Below, in pieces: positions 43,493 through 54,262 of a stretch of 64,000 bases of DNA. Under the pieces are notes generated by a model. That model saw nothing but the letters and a program-made list of their open reading frames with translations. It was not told the DNA's origin and ran no database searches. This DNA comes from Ahaetulla prasina. Lineage: Eukaryota > Chordata > Lepidosauria > Squamata > Colubridae. A program made the position numbers and the translations under genes. Numbering within the stretch: the first letter of the stretch is position 1; every line of letters begins with the position of its first letter. The stretch covers positions 84,053,257-84,117,256 of the forward strand of contig NC_080546.1 of NCBI RefSeq assembly GCF_028640845.1, read 5' to 3'.

Positions 43493-43709
43493 TAGTAGAG
43501 CTATGTTAGTGAAACATGGAAACTCTCTGGTGGCTACATGCTATGGTTAAAGAGGTTGATTATTATTTTTGTGATTTTCTAGTAATGTATGACCCACTGA
43601 ATCATGATGAACTGTTCAGAACAGTTGTGATTGAGGTAGAATACAATTGATGTGAAGTTAATTAGTAAATAAATCTGTGATGGAAATTAAGCAGGCATAG
43701 GGATAAATG

Positions 43710-43833
43710 CAGTGGTGGGATTCAGCCAGTGCGCACCACTTCGGGAGAACCGGTTGTTAACTTTCTGAGCAGCTTGGCGAACTGGTTGTTGGAATAAATC
43801 ATTAGGGCAGAGAACCGGTTGTTAAATTACTTG
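43710..43833 (+). mobile_element. f3 hAT MITE lacking its right terminus
   Basis: Matches 29864-30000 from cagtggtgggattcagcc to ttaaattacttg, but the last 13 bases (the right inverted repeat) are absent. A perfect gataaatg duplication still flanks what remains (43702-43709, 43834-43841). Confidence 0.88.
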
Positions 43834-43841
43834 GATAAATG

Positions 43842-44109
43842 CAACAATGAACAAATCTTTCAACACTGAACAAAGAATAAGACAAGGATGTATGTCTCTG
43901 GTTATTCATTGCATTTATGAATAAATGTATAAGGAAATTTGGTTGACCGGGGACAAGAATGTATGTATGCATGTAATATATGTATTAAGATGATACCATA
44001 TTTGTTGGGAATTGGTAAGAAGCATATGATGTATGTTGTAACAGGAAATATGGATCTGAAAAAAAAGCGTATTACTGGAGTAAGAGTAGACAGTAGAGAA
44101 TAGACAGAG
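43842..44109. other. No recognised feature
   Basis: AT-rich; may include the far 3' end of the following inverted L1. Confidence 0.4.
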
Positions 44110-45125
44110 AGTAGACAGTTAAAAATTATACAAACATATGCTAAAAAATTTTCGTCCCAACTTAATTATACCCCTACAATCATCAGTTCCTAACTTCCCC
44201 CGAAAACAAACAAAAATAATACATCATAATCATTCAAAAACAGTCTGATAACTTTTAGTCTGATATCTACTTTGAATATAGTCAATCCATTTTTTCCATT
44301 CCTTTAAGTATCTTTCTTGCGTACTGTCTTTCAAAACCAGTCTTTTTGCCAAGCCTTGGAAAGCCATCAAAATATCTTCTCTTATTTTTTTTTATTATTC
44401 TCTTTTATTTCCTCTCTTATTTTCTCATTATTATCCATTATCTCCTTAAACTTTTCTTCAAAGACTTTCCCTTGTTCTTTAATCAAATCTTCTAAAGCTG
44501 GTTCAGAACCTCTTCTACCCCCAGTCTTAGGTGGTTTAGTAGCCATTTCAGTTTTTAAAATTCACAAAATATAAGTCTAGAAACTTCTCTTTTCCCCTTT
44601 AAGTATAGGAGAGCTCACTTCACTTCATTAAAATCCACAGATAACATTTCTTAGCTTCTTAGTTACACAGGCTGTTTAGAATTCCATTCTTCACTTTCAC
44701 TCCCTTTCAGGCGCCATCTTAAAGAGTCAGTTGAAACAAAGAAAAAAAAGTTTCTCTTTTTAAAAGGGTAGAAGTCAGGAAATCAAAAATACTTGCAATC
44801 CAGTAATTGTTCACTCGAGCTCATTCCGTCTGCTTATAGAAATCCATAAAGATAAGACAATTAGCAGAGATGGACACTTTCTTCTTTTCCTGCTTTTGCA
44901 GGCACGCACTGAAGTCGGAGCTTGGCAGGAATATTTATGGGACTCTCGACCCTCAGGGCTCTGCTTAATTAAAAACAAAGCCCCTGGGGAGGTCTACCAC
45001 ACCCCACAGCTTATCTTTCCCTTTCATCCAGGGAACGAGATTAAAGCCGGCTTTTCCTGGCTTTTACGATGTTCAGTACGGAGCCCCTTAATTAGGAACT
45101 CAGCGAAGAAGGTGGCGCCACCGGA
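44110..45125 (-). mobile_element. Internally deleted L1: 5' UTR, ORF1 start, ORF2 end
   Basis: On the minus strand the 5' region starts ggtggcgccaccttcttc at 45125 and contains a GC-richer UTR with ccccaggggctttgtttt. ORF1 starts with ATG at 44546-44544: MATKPPKTGGRRGSEPALED, then a charged EKFKEIM-rich segment to a stop near 44386. Almost immediately after comes the ORF2 terminus (KDSTQERYLKEWKKWIDYIQ) at about 44337-44250. Nearly all of ORF1 and ORF2 is missing between these points. Confidence 0.75.
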
Positions 45126-45379
45126 AGTCTTGACTATAACCTTGTTGTGTGTATCTTTATTATTCATATTCTTTTATTTAGTTTCCTAGTATGATTTTGA
45201 TTGCTTATTAAGTATCCTGTGACTATCACTAAGTGTTGTATCTTATGATTCATGATGAATGTATTTTTTATGTACACTGAGAGCTTATGCACCGAAGACA
45301 AATTCCTTGTGCGTCCAATCACACTTGGCCAATAAAGAATTAATTAATTAATTATATCTACCTACCTACCTACCTACCC
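45126..45379 (+). mobile_element. Snake1-like LINE tail (unit 1)
   Basis: Runs from tgactataaccttgttgtgt to ccaatcacacttggccaata, ending in (AATT)n and (TACC)n. Fused directly to the L1 5' end. Confidence 0.8.
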
Positions 45380-45592
45380 ATAGGTGGGGGCACATGAATT
45401 AACAACCAGTTTGCCCAGCACCAAAAATGTGAGCGAGTGAGTGGACTTCCATTCATGTGCTTTGCTCTCTCACGCGGCTTGCACACATGTGCACAACTTA
45501 AAAATGTGGCTAAATAGGATAGCATAGCATTGGGCGGATTGCAACTACTGGTTTGAGCAAACCGGTCCAAACCGGCAGCAGCCCACCACACT
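45380..45592 (+). mobile_element. hAT family f2 copy (unit 1)
   Basis: The words gcaccaaaaatgtgagcgag, gtggctaaataggatagcat and aaaccggtccaaaccggcag match f2 at 2454. Ends cagcccaccac at the (CT)n run. Termini are unclear. Confidence 0.65.
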
Positions 45593-45614
45593 CTCTCTCC
45601 CTCTCCCTCCCTCC

Positions 45615-45661
<47 letters not shown>
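45592..45661. repeat. (CT)n microsatellite (unit 1)
   Basis: CTCTCC/CTCCC then about 18 CT units. The unit 2 counterpart at 46642-46706 is shorter and has ctttctttctttct in place of part of it, a post-duplication length difference. Confidence 0.95.
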
Positions 45662-45662
<1 letters not shown>

Positions 45663-46176
45663 CATTTGTGTGTGTACACTTCATAAATTGAGCTTAAGTT
45701 TCTGTAGCTTTATTTTCATATCACTTTGCAAACTTGGTTAGTTTTCTTTCTACAGGTTTGTTTGTATTAGGGCCTATCTTCCATCAAAGAAAAAAGTTTC
45801 TCTTTTTAAAAGGGTAGAAGTCAGGAAATCAAAAATACTTGCAATCCAGTAATTGTTCACTCGAGCTCATTCCGTCTGCTTATAGGAATCCATAAAGATA
45901 AGACAATTAGCAGAGATGGACACTTTCTTCTTTTCCTGCTTTTGCAGGCACGCACTGAAGTCGGAGCTTGGCAGGAATATTTATGGGACTCTCAACCCAT
46001 GGCTCTGCTTAATTAAAAACAAAGCCCCTGGGGAGGTCTACCACCACACCCCCACAGCTCTTATCTTTTCCCTTTCATCCAGGGAACGAGATTAAAGCCG
46101 GCTTTTCCTGGCTTTTACGATGTTCAGTACGGAGCCCCTTAATTAGGAACTCAGCGAAGAAGGTGGCGCCACCGGA

Positions 46177-46430
46177 AGTCTTGACTATAACCTTGTTGTG
46201 TGTATCTTTATTATTCATATTCTTTTATTTAGTTTCCTAGTATGATTTTGATTGCTTATTAAGTATCCTGTGACTATCACTAAGTGTTGTATCTTATGAT
46301 TCATGATGAATGTATTTTTTATGTACACTGAGAGCTTATGCACCGAAGACAAATTCCTTGTGCGTCCAATCACACTTGGCCAATAAAGAATTAATTAATT
46401 AATTATATCTACCTACCTACCTACCCATAG
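46177..46430 (+). mobile_element. Snake1-like LINE tail (unit 2)
   Basis: Duplicate of 45126-45379; the (TACC)n run is one unit shorter. Confidence 0.8.
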
Positions 46431-46641
46431 GTGGGGGCACATGAATTAACAACCAGTTTGCCCAGCACCAAAAATGTGAGTGAGTGAGTGAGTGGACTTC
46501 CGTTCATGTGCTTTGCTCTCTCACGCGGCTTGCACACATGTGCACAACTTAAAAATGTGGCTAAATAGGATAGCATAGCATTGGGCGGATTGCAACTACT
46601 GGTTTGAGCAAACCGGTCCAAACCGGCAGCAGCCCACCACA
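46428..46641 (+). mobile_element. hAT family f2 copy (unit 2)
   Basis: Duplicate of 45380-45592, with one extra gagt unit in the gtgagtgagtgag run. Confidence 0.65.
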
Positions 46642-46836
46642 CTCTCTCTCCCTCTCCCCCTCCCTCTCCTTCTTTCTTTCTTTCTCTCTCTCTCTCTCTC
46701 TCTCTGGCATTTGTGTGTGTACACTTCATAAATTGAGCTTAAGTTTCTGTAGCTTTATTTTCATATCACTTTGCAAACTTGGTTAGTTTTCTTTCTACAG
46801 GTTTGTTTGTATTAGGGCCTCTCTTCCATCAAAGAA

Positions 46837-47419
46837 AAAAAGAATTCTACCCCATCTCACATCTCATTAACTTTTTTTGGGGGGTGGGGTGGGGGAAGGA
46901 ATACTGAAATGTAGATGTTTCCTCTGAAAAATGTAGAAGGCAGAAAACTAATAACTGGACTAATTTTATCAGGCAGATGGTTTAGTGGCAGTAACGGAAT
47001 CACCCAAGTGGGAGATCTTCATTGGATTCTGGACCAAGCAATATAGAACTCCTTGTGGCAAGATGATATTGCAGTGTTTGCTAATTATGTTGGAGAACAC
47101 TGACCAGAAACTTTTAACGGACGCCAGCTGGCCTCCTAAAAGAACAAATTGCTTTATTTATTTTTAGGGGCCAAATCTCAACACTCTTGATACTAATAGC
47201 TTACTAAGAGAAATTCAGCCTGACCTTCCCCAAATGATTAGCCATTGGTGATGGCCATCATGTTGTCGTTGATTTTTTTCCTGCGACATCTGGTATTGGA
47301 AATTTTTATTTAGGACATATTGCTAATAGTCGTCCTTTAGAGATCTTTTTAAAGACCGCACAAACTTCCTTCAGGTAGCTTTGTCAGTCAAGTGAAACAA
47401 AAAGAAGCAGAAAATCTGC

Positions 47420-47424
<5 letters not shown>
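46837..47424. other. No recognised feature
   Basis: A G-rich run at 46879-46896. The 60-codon frame at 46985-47167 has no motif. Confidence 0.5.
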
Positions 47425-47486
<62 letters not shown>

Positions 47487-47594
47487 CTTCTTCTTCTTCT
47501 TCTTCTTCTTCTTCTTCTTCTTCTTCTTCTTCTTCTTCTTCTTCTTCTTCTTCTTCTTCTTCTTCTTCTTCTTCTTCTTCTTCTTCTTCTTCTT
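47425..47594. repeat. (TAC)n(TTC)n array
   Basis: About 10 TAC units then about 45 TTC units, almost perfect. Poly-F and poly-K frames are artefacts. Confidence 0.97.
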
Positions 47595-47755
47595 TTTGCA
47601 GATTGGTAATTTATTTCTTGATAATCTTTTATGGACCATATTCAGTGATACATACATCACGATACATGTTCCAGATACTTAAGCTGGAGGGAGAAGAATT
47701 GATAAACTCTGAAATCCAATTCCAAGTTGGTAGAATACAAGTAATAGTAGGATAT

Positions 47756-48232
47756 GATGAGTTAGGGTAGCATATGATAGGTTAGGGTGGGGAAGGATAA
47801 GTTAGGGTAGGGTGGGTCAGGGTAGGTAGGATAGGATAGGATAGGGTAGGGTAGGGTAGGGTGGGGTGGGTTAGGGTAGGGTAAGGTAGGGTAGGATAAG
47901 GTAGGATAGGGTGGGGTAGGGTAGGGTAGAGTAGGGTAGGGCAGGATGGATTAGGGTAGGGTAGGGTGGGGTAGGGCAGGGTGGGATAGGATAGGGTAGG
48001 GCAGGGTGGGATAGGATAGGGTAGGGCAGGGTGGGATAGGATAGGATAGGTTACGGTGGGTTAGGGTAGGATAGTATAGGGTAGGGTAGGGTTGATTAGG
48101 GTAGGCTGGATTAGGGTAGGGTAGGGTAAGATAGGGTGGGTTGGGATAGGGTAGAATAGGATAGGTTAGGGTGGGTTAGGGTAGGGTAGGGTAGATAGGG
48201 CAGGATAGGATAGGATAGGATAGGATAGGATA
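47756..48232. repeat. GGGTA/GGATA pentamer array, about 480 bp
   Basis: Degenerate units of gggta, ggata and gggtt, becoming perfect ATAGG at 48197-48232, where it meets an inverted LINE tail. Dozens of GGG runs lie on the plus strand. Confidence 0.96.
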
Positions 48233-48800
48233 CTTTATTGGCCAAGTGTGATTGGACACACAAATAATTTGTCTCTGGTGCAAAAGCTTTCAGTGAGCAT
48301 ACAAACAACAAAGGTAATCATAATAATGATACCAGTAATAGGGGGTAGTAGAAAAGATGAGAAGGATAATAGTAATACAGCTATGCTACATGACTAAATA
48401 CCCTTAGACATAAATCAGTACTGTGAGAATTAAGAGTGCAGCAGAATGATGGCATGAGGGGAGGGGGGAACTATTTTGTGTCTTACTTGCTTTGGTGTGC
48501 AATGCCTTGTAGTGAGGGGAGAGGTTGAAGCAGTTTATGTCCAGGATGTGAGGGGTCTGTCGATATTTTCTCAGCTCTCTTTCTGACCCTTGCAGCATAC
48601 AGGTTTTCTCTCCCTGCAATCTTAACTATCTGTTGAAGTCAATACCTGACCTGTTTGGTTGCTGTGCCAAACCAGGCAGTTGTTAAGGTACAAATGACAG
48701 ACTAAATCATTCTTCTGTAGAATTGTATCAGCAGATCCTGGAGAAGTCTGAACTTTCTGAGTTGATGCAGGAAGAACATTCTTTGTTGTGTTTTTTTTAA
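48233..48800 (-). mobile_element. Diverged Snake1-like LINE 3' region
   Basis: Minus strand ends in ccaatcacacttggccaat. Upstream the translation gives VICTLTTAWFGTATKQ, ENLYAARVRKRAEKISTDPS and HPGHKLLQPL across frames, homologous to but distinct from the 38019 copy. A separate, older subfamily with frameshifts. Confidence 0.75.
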
Positions 48801-49379
48801 AATGATGGTTCTAAGTCCTAACCAAGTACCTAAAGGCTATTAAGGTTGTTCTAAGTATGTAGGCAGTCCGAGTAAGATGTTTTTTTTTTTTACAAAGCCA
48901 GGATATTCAGGACTAATAAGTTCAAAATTTCCATGTAACTAGGCAGCTCTTTGGTATTGTTCCAAGGGTTCCTATTAGTATCGATATAACCATTGATGTT
49001 GTTATTGTTGTTGTTGTTGTTGTTGTTATATTACGAAAAGCAACATGTAGCATGGTTACATCTAAAGCTACAGATTTTCTATTTTTATTAAAAAAAAAAG
49101 GAATTACATGAGATCTTTGATTAACCAAGGTAGAGGTAAGTAGAGATTAATATCAGTGGACCTACTTTGAATATGGAACGTTGCAACTTGTAATATTATG
49201 AATTAGCAAGTCATGAGTGGTAAACTCACAGGATTCATTTTTCTCGCCATTTACATGTATACATCTGAACTAGACAGTGTTGTTTCTCAGAGTCATATAA
49301 TATAGGTGGGTATATGCTTATTTATTCATTTATGTATTTATTTATTTATTATTTATTTTATTGATCTTGTCATGTTTAT
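48801..49379. other. No recognised feature; short (GTT)n
   Basis: About 10 GTT units at 48999-49028 and ATTT-rich sequence near 49320-49365. Confidence 0.5.
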
Positions 49380-49497
49380 GTAGTGTTGGAGGTTGGAGTA
49401 TTGGAGGTGGTGAGCATACAGCTTTGAGAGCTGTATGCAACGAAATTTCATTTTAATGAATGCTAATTAGTGTACATTCAAAGTGACAATAAAGTTA
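49380..49497 (+). mobile_element. LINE-like 3' tail ending aatgacaataaag type
   Basis: gcaacgaaatttcatttt, then caaagtgacaataaagttat, then pentamers. A tail of this form is common at 3' ends of CR1/L2-group LINEs. No coding portion attached. Confidence 0.5.
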
Positions 49498-51270
49498 TTA
49501 TTCTATTCTGTTCCATTCTGTTCTCTTCTCTTCTCTTCTCTTCTGTTCTATTCTAATGAAGGAAAAATGGGTATGTTGTATCTGTGTCTGTGTCTGTGTC
49601 TACTCTACTCTACTACACTACACTACAATACACTACACTACACTCTATTCCATTCTGTTCTATTTCTTCTTCTGTTCCATTTCGTTCCATTCTGTACCGT
49701 TCCGTTCCATTCCATTCCATTCCATTCTATTCTATTCTAATGAAGGAAAAATGGGTGTGTTGTGTCTGTTTCTACTCTACTCCACTCCACTCCACTCCAC
49801 TCCACTCCACTCCATTCCATTCCACTCTACTCCATTCCATTCTGTTCTATTTCTTCTTCTGTTCCATTTCGTTCCGTTCCATTCCGTTCCGTTCTGTACT
49901 GTTCCGTTCCATTCCATTCCATTCCATTCCATTCCATTCTATTCTAATGAAGGAAAAATGGGTGTGTTGTGTCTGTTTCTACTCTACTCTACTACTCGAC
50001 TCGACTCGACTCGACTCCACTCTACTCCACTCCACTCCACTCCATTCCACTCTACTCCATTCCATTCTGTTCTATTTCTTCTTCTGTTCTGTTCTGTTCC
50101 ATTCCATTTTAATGAAGGAAAAATGGGTGTGTTGTATCTGTGTCTCCTCTCCTCTCCTCTCCTCCCCTCCCCTCCCCTCCCCTCCATTCCACTCTATTCT
50201 ATTCTAATGAAGGGAAAATGGGTGTGTTGTGTCTGTGTCTCCTCTCCTCTCCTCCCCTCCCCTCCCCTCCATTCCACTCTATTCTATTCTAATGAAGGGA
50301 AAATAGGTGTGTTGTGTCTGTTTCTACTCTACTCTACTCTACTCTACTCTACTCTACTCTACTCTACTCTACTCTACTCTACTCTACTCTACTCCATTCC
50401 ACTCTACCCATTCCATTCTGTTCTGTTCTGTTCTGTTCTATTCTAATGAAGGAAAAATGGGTATGTTGTGTCTGTGTCTACTCTACTCTACTCTACTCTA
50501 CTCTACTCTACTCTACTCTACTCTACTCTACTACACTACACTACACTACACTCTATTCTATTCTGTTCTATTTCTTCTTCTGTTCCATTTCGTTCCGTTC
50601 CGTTCCATTCCATTCCATTCTATTCTATTCTAATGAAGGAAAAATGGGTGTGTTGTGTCTGTTTCTACTCTACTCTACTCTACTCTACTCTACTCTACTC
50701 TACTCTACTCTACTCTACTCTACTCTACTCTACTCTACTCTACTCTACTCCACTCCACTCCACTCCATTCCACTCTGTTCTATTTCTTCTTCTGTTCTGT
50801 TCTTTCCATTCCATTTTAATGAAGGAAAAATGAGTGCGTTGGGTCTGTGTCTCCTCTCCTCTCCTCCCCTCCCCTCCCCTCCCTTCCATTCTATTCTATT
50901 CTAATGAAGGAAAAATGAGGGTGTTGTGTCTGTGTCTCCTCTCCTCCCCTCCCCTCCCCTCCATTCCACTCTATTCTATTCTAATGAAGGGAAAATAGGT
51001 GTGTTGTGTCTGTTTCTACTCTACTCTACTCTACTCTACTCTACTCCACTCCACTCCACTCCACTCCACTCCACTCCACTCCACTCCATTCCACTCTACT
51101 CCATTCCATTCTGTTCTGTTTCTTCTTCTGTTCTATTCTGTTCCATTCCATTTTAATGAAGGAAAAATGAGTGCGTTGGGTCTGTGTCTCCTCTCCTCTC
51201 CTCCCCTCCCCTCCCCTCCCTTCCATTCTATTCTATTCTAATGAAGGAAAAATGAGTGTGTTGTGTCTGT
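49498..51270. repeat. 1.8-kb higher-order pentanucleotide repeat
   Basis: Pentamers of TTCTA, CTACT, CCACT, CCATT, CTGTT and CCCTC type are punctuated about 13 times by a constant aatgaaggaaaaatgggtgt block followed by gttgtgtctgtgtct or a variant. Spacing between constant blocks ranges from roughly 80 to 210 bp. Frames up to 296 codons are artefacts of stop-free pentamers. Confidence 0.96.
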
Positions 51271-51618
51271 GTGGAAAAGGGAATCTGAATGAAAATGGTC
51301 TGATCTTCTAGAGTGGAGTTGAGGAGCATGTGTGAAGAAATGAAATATCTTGTGTGCGTTGAACTGTAAAGGAAAGATTTAAAATCTGAATTGGTGCCAC
51401 CTCTGTTTCTTTGGGTGTTTATGGAAGTAGGCTGAGGTTATGCATAATGCTCTAGCAAAGGATGATAAAGGAAGGCTCCGAGATAAATTTGGGAGAAAGC
51501 AGAAGAAATGCAATCTAGGCAAATCTATTCAATCACAGGATGGGAGGGGATAAGTGGGAAAAAGGCAAGGGAGCACAGAAAAAGTGATTGAGCCATTCAG
51601 AGATTGAAGAATGAATGA
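51271..51618. other. No recognised feature
   Basis: Unique-looking flank between the pentamer array and the (AT)n. Confidence 0.5.

Positions 51619-51703
<85 letters not shown>
51619..51703. repeat. (AT)n microsatellite
   Basis: About 42 uninterrupted AT units. Confidence 0.97.
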
Positions 51704-51706
<3 letters not shown>

Positions 51707-52054
51707 CTGTTTCATGAATATCTGCATGAAAAAAAGGTCTGTATATTTTATTTTGATGGTTTATTACGCTGTAAGTCTATTCATAAGGCTCATGGTTTCT
51801 TCCTTCTTAGACTATTCATAGTGTTGATTATCCCAAAGGAATGAAGCAATGGATAAATGTTTATGTATGTTTGAGAGATCAGAGGAAAATTAAATGCCAA
51901 ACAGCATAATCAGATCTCCAGTGCACCCATCTAAAGGGCTCAGTTTGTTTCCTCTTTAAGTCACGGGGGTTGAATTTCTTGGTTGAACTACAAGTTTACG
52001 TCTTTCATGCGGAAGGTTTCTTTGTTCATCATGTTTTGGGAAATTAAAATGTCC
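51704..52054. other. No recognised feature
   Basis: No motif-bearing frame or repeat. Ends at the cagcagtt target duplication. Confidence 0.5.
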
Positions 52055-52062
52055 CAGCAGTT

Positions 52063-52330
52063 CAGGGGTGGGTTTAACTTAACTTTACCGCTGGTTTGAT
52101 CTGCCACACACGCTCCCTTCGCACGCGCTGTCCGCGTTTGCACCTGGCCTTCTGCACATGTGCTTTGCTCATACGTGTGTCTTCTGTGCATGCACCCAGC
52201 CTCAAAAACATGCCTAACTAGCATGACTTGGAGCCAGGGTTAGTGGGTGGATGGGTGTCAATCACAGCTACTCACAATTGCTGCTACCGGTTCACCCGAA
52301 CTGTTGCGAACCGACTGAATATTACCTCTG
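52063..52330 (+). mobile_element. hAT MITE, family f2, perfect duplication
   Basis: Starts caggggtgggtttaac and ends gaatattacctctg, flanked by cagcagtt on both sides (52055-52062, 52331-52338). CpG-containing middle as in 2454. Probably among the younger f2 insertions here. Confidence 0.92.
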
Positions 52331-52338
52331 CAGCAGTT

Positions 52339-52814
52339 CCTGAACAGTGTCATTTGGGTGTCATTATTGGGATCAAGATCATTTATCCTTGATCCATTAA
52401 ATTGGCTTCTTTGTCCTGGAGGGCGTTGCGGACCAAGGATGGCCTATATCCTTTTGAAGAGCTGTGTTTTATTTGTTTATGATTTCCCCCCCTTTTTTTA
52501 ATTGAACAATCTTTATGCAGATATTTAATCTAGTAAAGTAGGCCAAATCAGGCTTTTATTGAGTGATAGGCATTGGGGGCTTTCTAAGCAGCAGTTACTA
52601 TGGGAGGAGGCTACAAGCTGATTATTAAAAAAAAAAAAAACCACTGTAGTTTGATGCAGTGCTCGGAGTTAAGGACAATGTTTGCCTGGACTGTCGGAAG
52701 AAAACATCTGTTACAAGAAGAACCGAAGACCAGAATTGGTGAGGGTTGAAAAGAATCAGAATTTGTTCTATGGAACAAAGGTGCATTTCATAGCTAGAAG
52801 CATATTAGTCTTTA
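52339..52814. other. No recognised feature
   Basis: A-run at 52627-52640; nothing else. Confidence 0.5.
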
Positions 52815-53742
52815 AGCTGATGTTTAATGAAAAGAAGGACTAGGGTAAGGTGACCAGATGTCCCGCTTTTGGCGGGACAGTCCCACTTTTTAATAATTTG
52901 TCCCGCATCCCGCGTCATTTCAAAAAAGTCCTGATTTTTTTTTTAAAAAATTTTTTAAAAAATCCCACCTTCGGACGCAGATTCCATTCAATCCCATTCT
53001 GAAAATGGGAGGCAGCAACGCAAGAAGAGGAGGAGGAGGCGGGGGAGTGGATGTTACGGACGTCAAACAGCGTCTCTCCTCTGCCTGCCTCCTCCTCCTC
53101 CTCTTGCATTGCCGCCTCCCATTTTCAGAATGGGAATGAATGGAGTCTGCGGCTGAAGGTGGGAGGAGAGACGCCGCTTGACTTCGCCCGCCGAAGGCTG
53201 CCTGGAAGAGCCGAGAAAGTGCCTGGAAGAGCCGAGAGCCGAGAGGAGAGCCGAGCCTGCCTGGAAGAGCCGAGAAGCAGTTCAGCAACTGCTCCTCCTC
53301 CTTCAGCCAGGTGGCGAGACCCAGCACGCATGCGCAGCCCCCCCCCCGGTCAATGATGTCCCGCTTTGCCATCGCTGAAATCTGGTCACTTTAGACTAGG
53401 GGTGACATGATAGCAGTGTTCCAATATCTCAGGGGTTGCCAAGAAAGGAGAGGGAGTCAAGCTGTTCTCCAAAGCACCTGAAGGAAGGACAAGAAGCAAC
53501 GGGTGGAAACTAATCAAGGAGAGAAGCAACCTAGAACTAAAGAAAAATTTCTTGACAGAACAATTAATCAGTGGAACAACTTGCTTCCAGAAGCTGTGAA
53601 TGCTCCAACACTGGAAGTTTTTAAGAAGATGTTGGAAAATCATTTGTCTGAAGTGGTGTAGGGTTTCCTGCCTAAGCAGGGGGGGTTGGACTAGAAGATC
53701 TCCAAGGTCCCTTCCAACTCTGTTATTCTATTTTTATTTCTT
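52815..53742 (+). mobile_element. CR1 LINE 3' region split by a MITE
   Basis: gatgtttaatgaaaagaagg (52821) is the CR1 upstream part. After the MITE it resumes with gacatgatagcagtgttcca and continues to the ORF2 end and 3' UTR (ggttggactagaagatctcc, then aactctgttattct). The frame has a deletion around 53548 (missing the VRT codons). Confidence 0.88.
52848..53391. mobile_element. TA-flanked MITE, agtgaccaga family, in CR1
   Basis: Left aggtgaccagatgtcccgc, right gaaatctggtcactt, TA on both sides (52846-52847, 53392-53393). Longer than the 26812 copy because a block around the ggaggcagcaacgcaagaag segment is present in inverted duplicate (about 53004 and 53120). Confidence 0.8.
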
Positions 53743-53799
53743 AATCTGCGAGAACTTTAGAAAGAAAAAGAAAAAACAGACACAAGACGGTTGTTCTCC

Positions 53800-54262
53800 A
53801 TTATTTTTTATTTATTTATTTTATTTATTTATTTATTTAAATTTTTATACCGCCCTTCTCCCGAAGGACTCAGGGCGGTGTACAGCCAAAGATAAAAACA
53901 ATAAAGTATACAAAGTTAAAATATCAATTTAAAATACATATTCAATAATGGCCGAATTAAAACCGTCAATTGACCTAACTTAAAATACCCCATATAAAAT
54001 ACAAAAAATTTAAATTTAAAATTAAAAAAAAATTAAATCAGGCCAGTCCCGCTTGGATAAATAAGTAAGTTTTTAATTCCCGGCGAAAGGTCCGAAGGTC
54101 AGATATTTGGCGCAAACCAGGGGGAAGTTCGTTCCAGAGGGTAGGTGCTCCAACAGAGAAGGCCCTTCCCCTGGGGGCCGCCAGCCGGCATTGCTTGGCG
54201 GACGGCACCCTGAGAAGACCCTCTCTGTGAGAGCGTTCCCCCTGCTTATAATCGGTCAGAGG
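53800..54262 (-). mobile_element. L2-like LINE 3' end
   Basis: Minus-strand translation includes FSVGAPTLWNELPP-like and TFRRELKTYLF segments with frameshifts; the 3' tail accgccctgagtccttcggg and (AAAT)n end match 40030. This copy retains a GC-rich segment upstream (cggacggcaccctgag) deleted in the other. Confidence 0.8.

Larger units (their letters stand above)
44742..45789. repeat. Tandem segmental duplication, unit 1
   Basis: From the A-run before tttctctttttaaaagggta (44751) to gggcctatcttccatc. Contains most of the L1 5' UTR, a Snake1-like tail, a partial f2 hAT and a (CT)n run. Offset to unit 2 is 1,046 bp. Confidence 0.92.
45790..46836. repeat. Tandem segmental duplication, unit 2
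   Basis: Begins with the same tttctctttttaaaagggta at 45797 and ends gggcctctcttccatc. It differs from unit 1 by a few substitutions, small indels near 45990-46065 and microsatellite length. caaagaaaaaa occurs at both unit boundaries and at the end, giving junction microhomology. Confidence 0.92.

Noticed and set aside
47756..48232. Interstitial telomeric repeat
   Set aside because: ttaggg occurs in places, but the dominant unit is a pentamer (gggta/ggata) grading into ATAGG beside a LINE tail; no sustained six-base periodicity.
49483..51241. Several frames up to 296 codons, Ser/Thr/Leu/Tyr/Phe-rich
   Set aside because: Pentamer arrays without stop codons; not coding.
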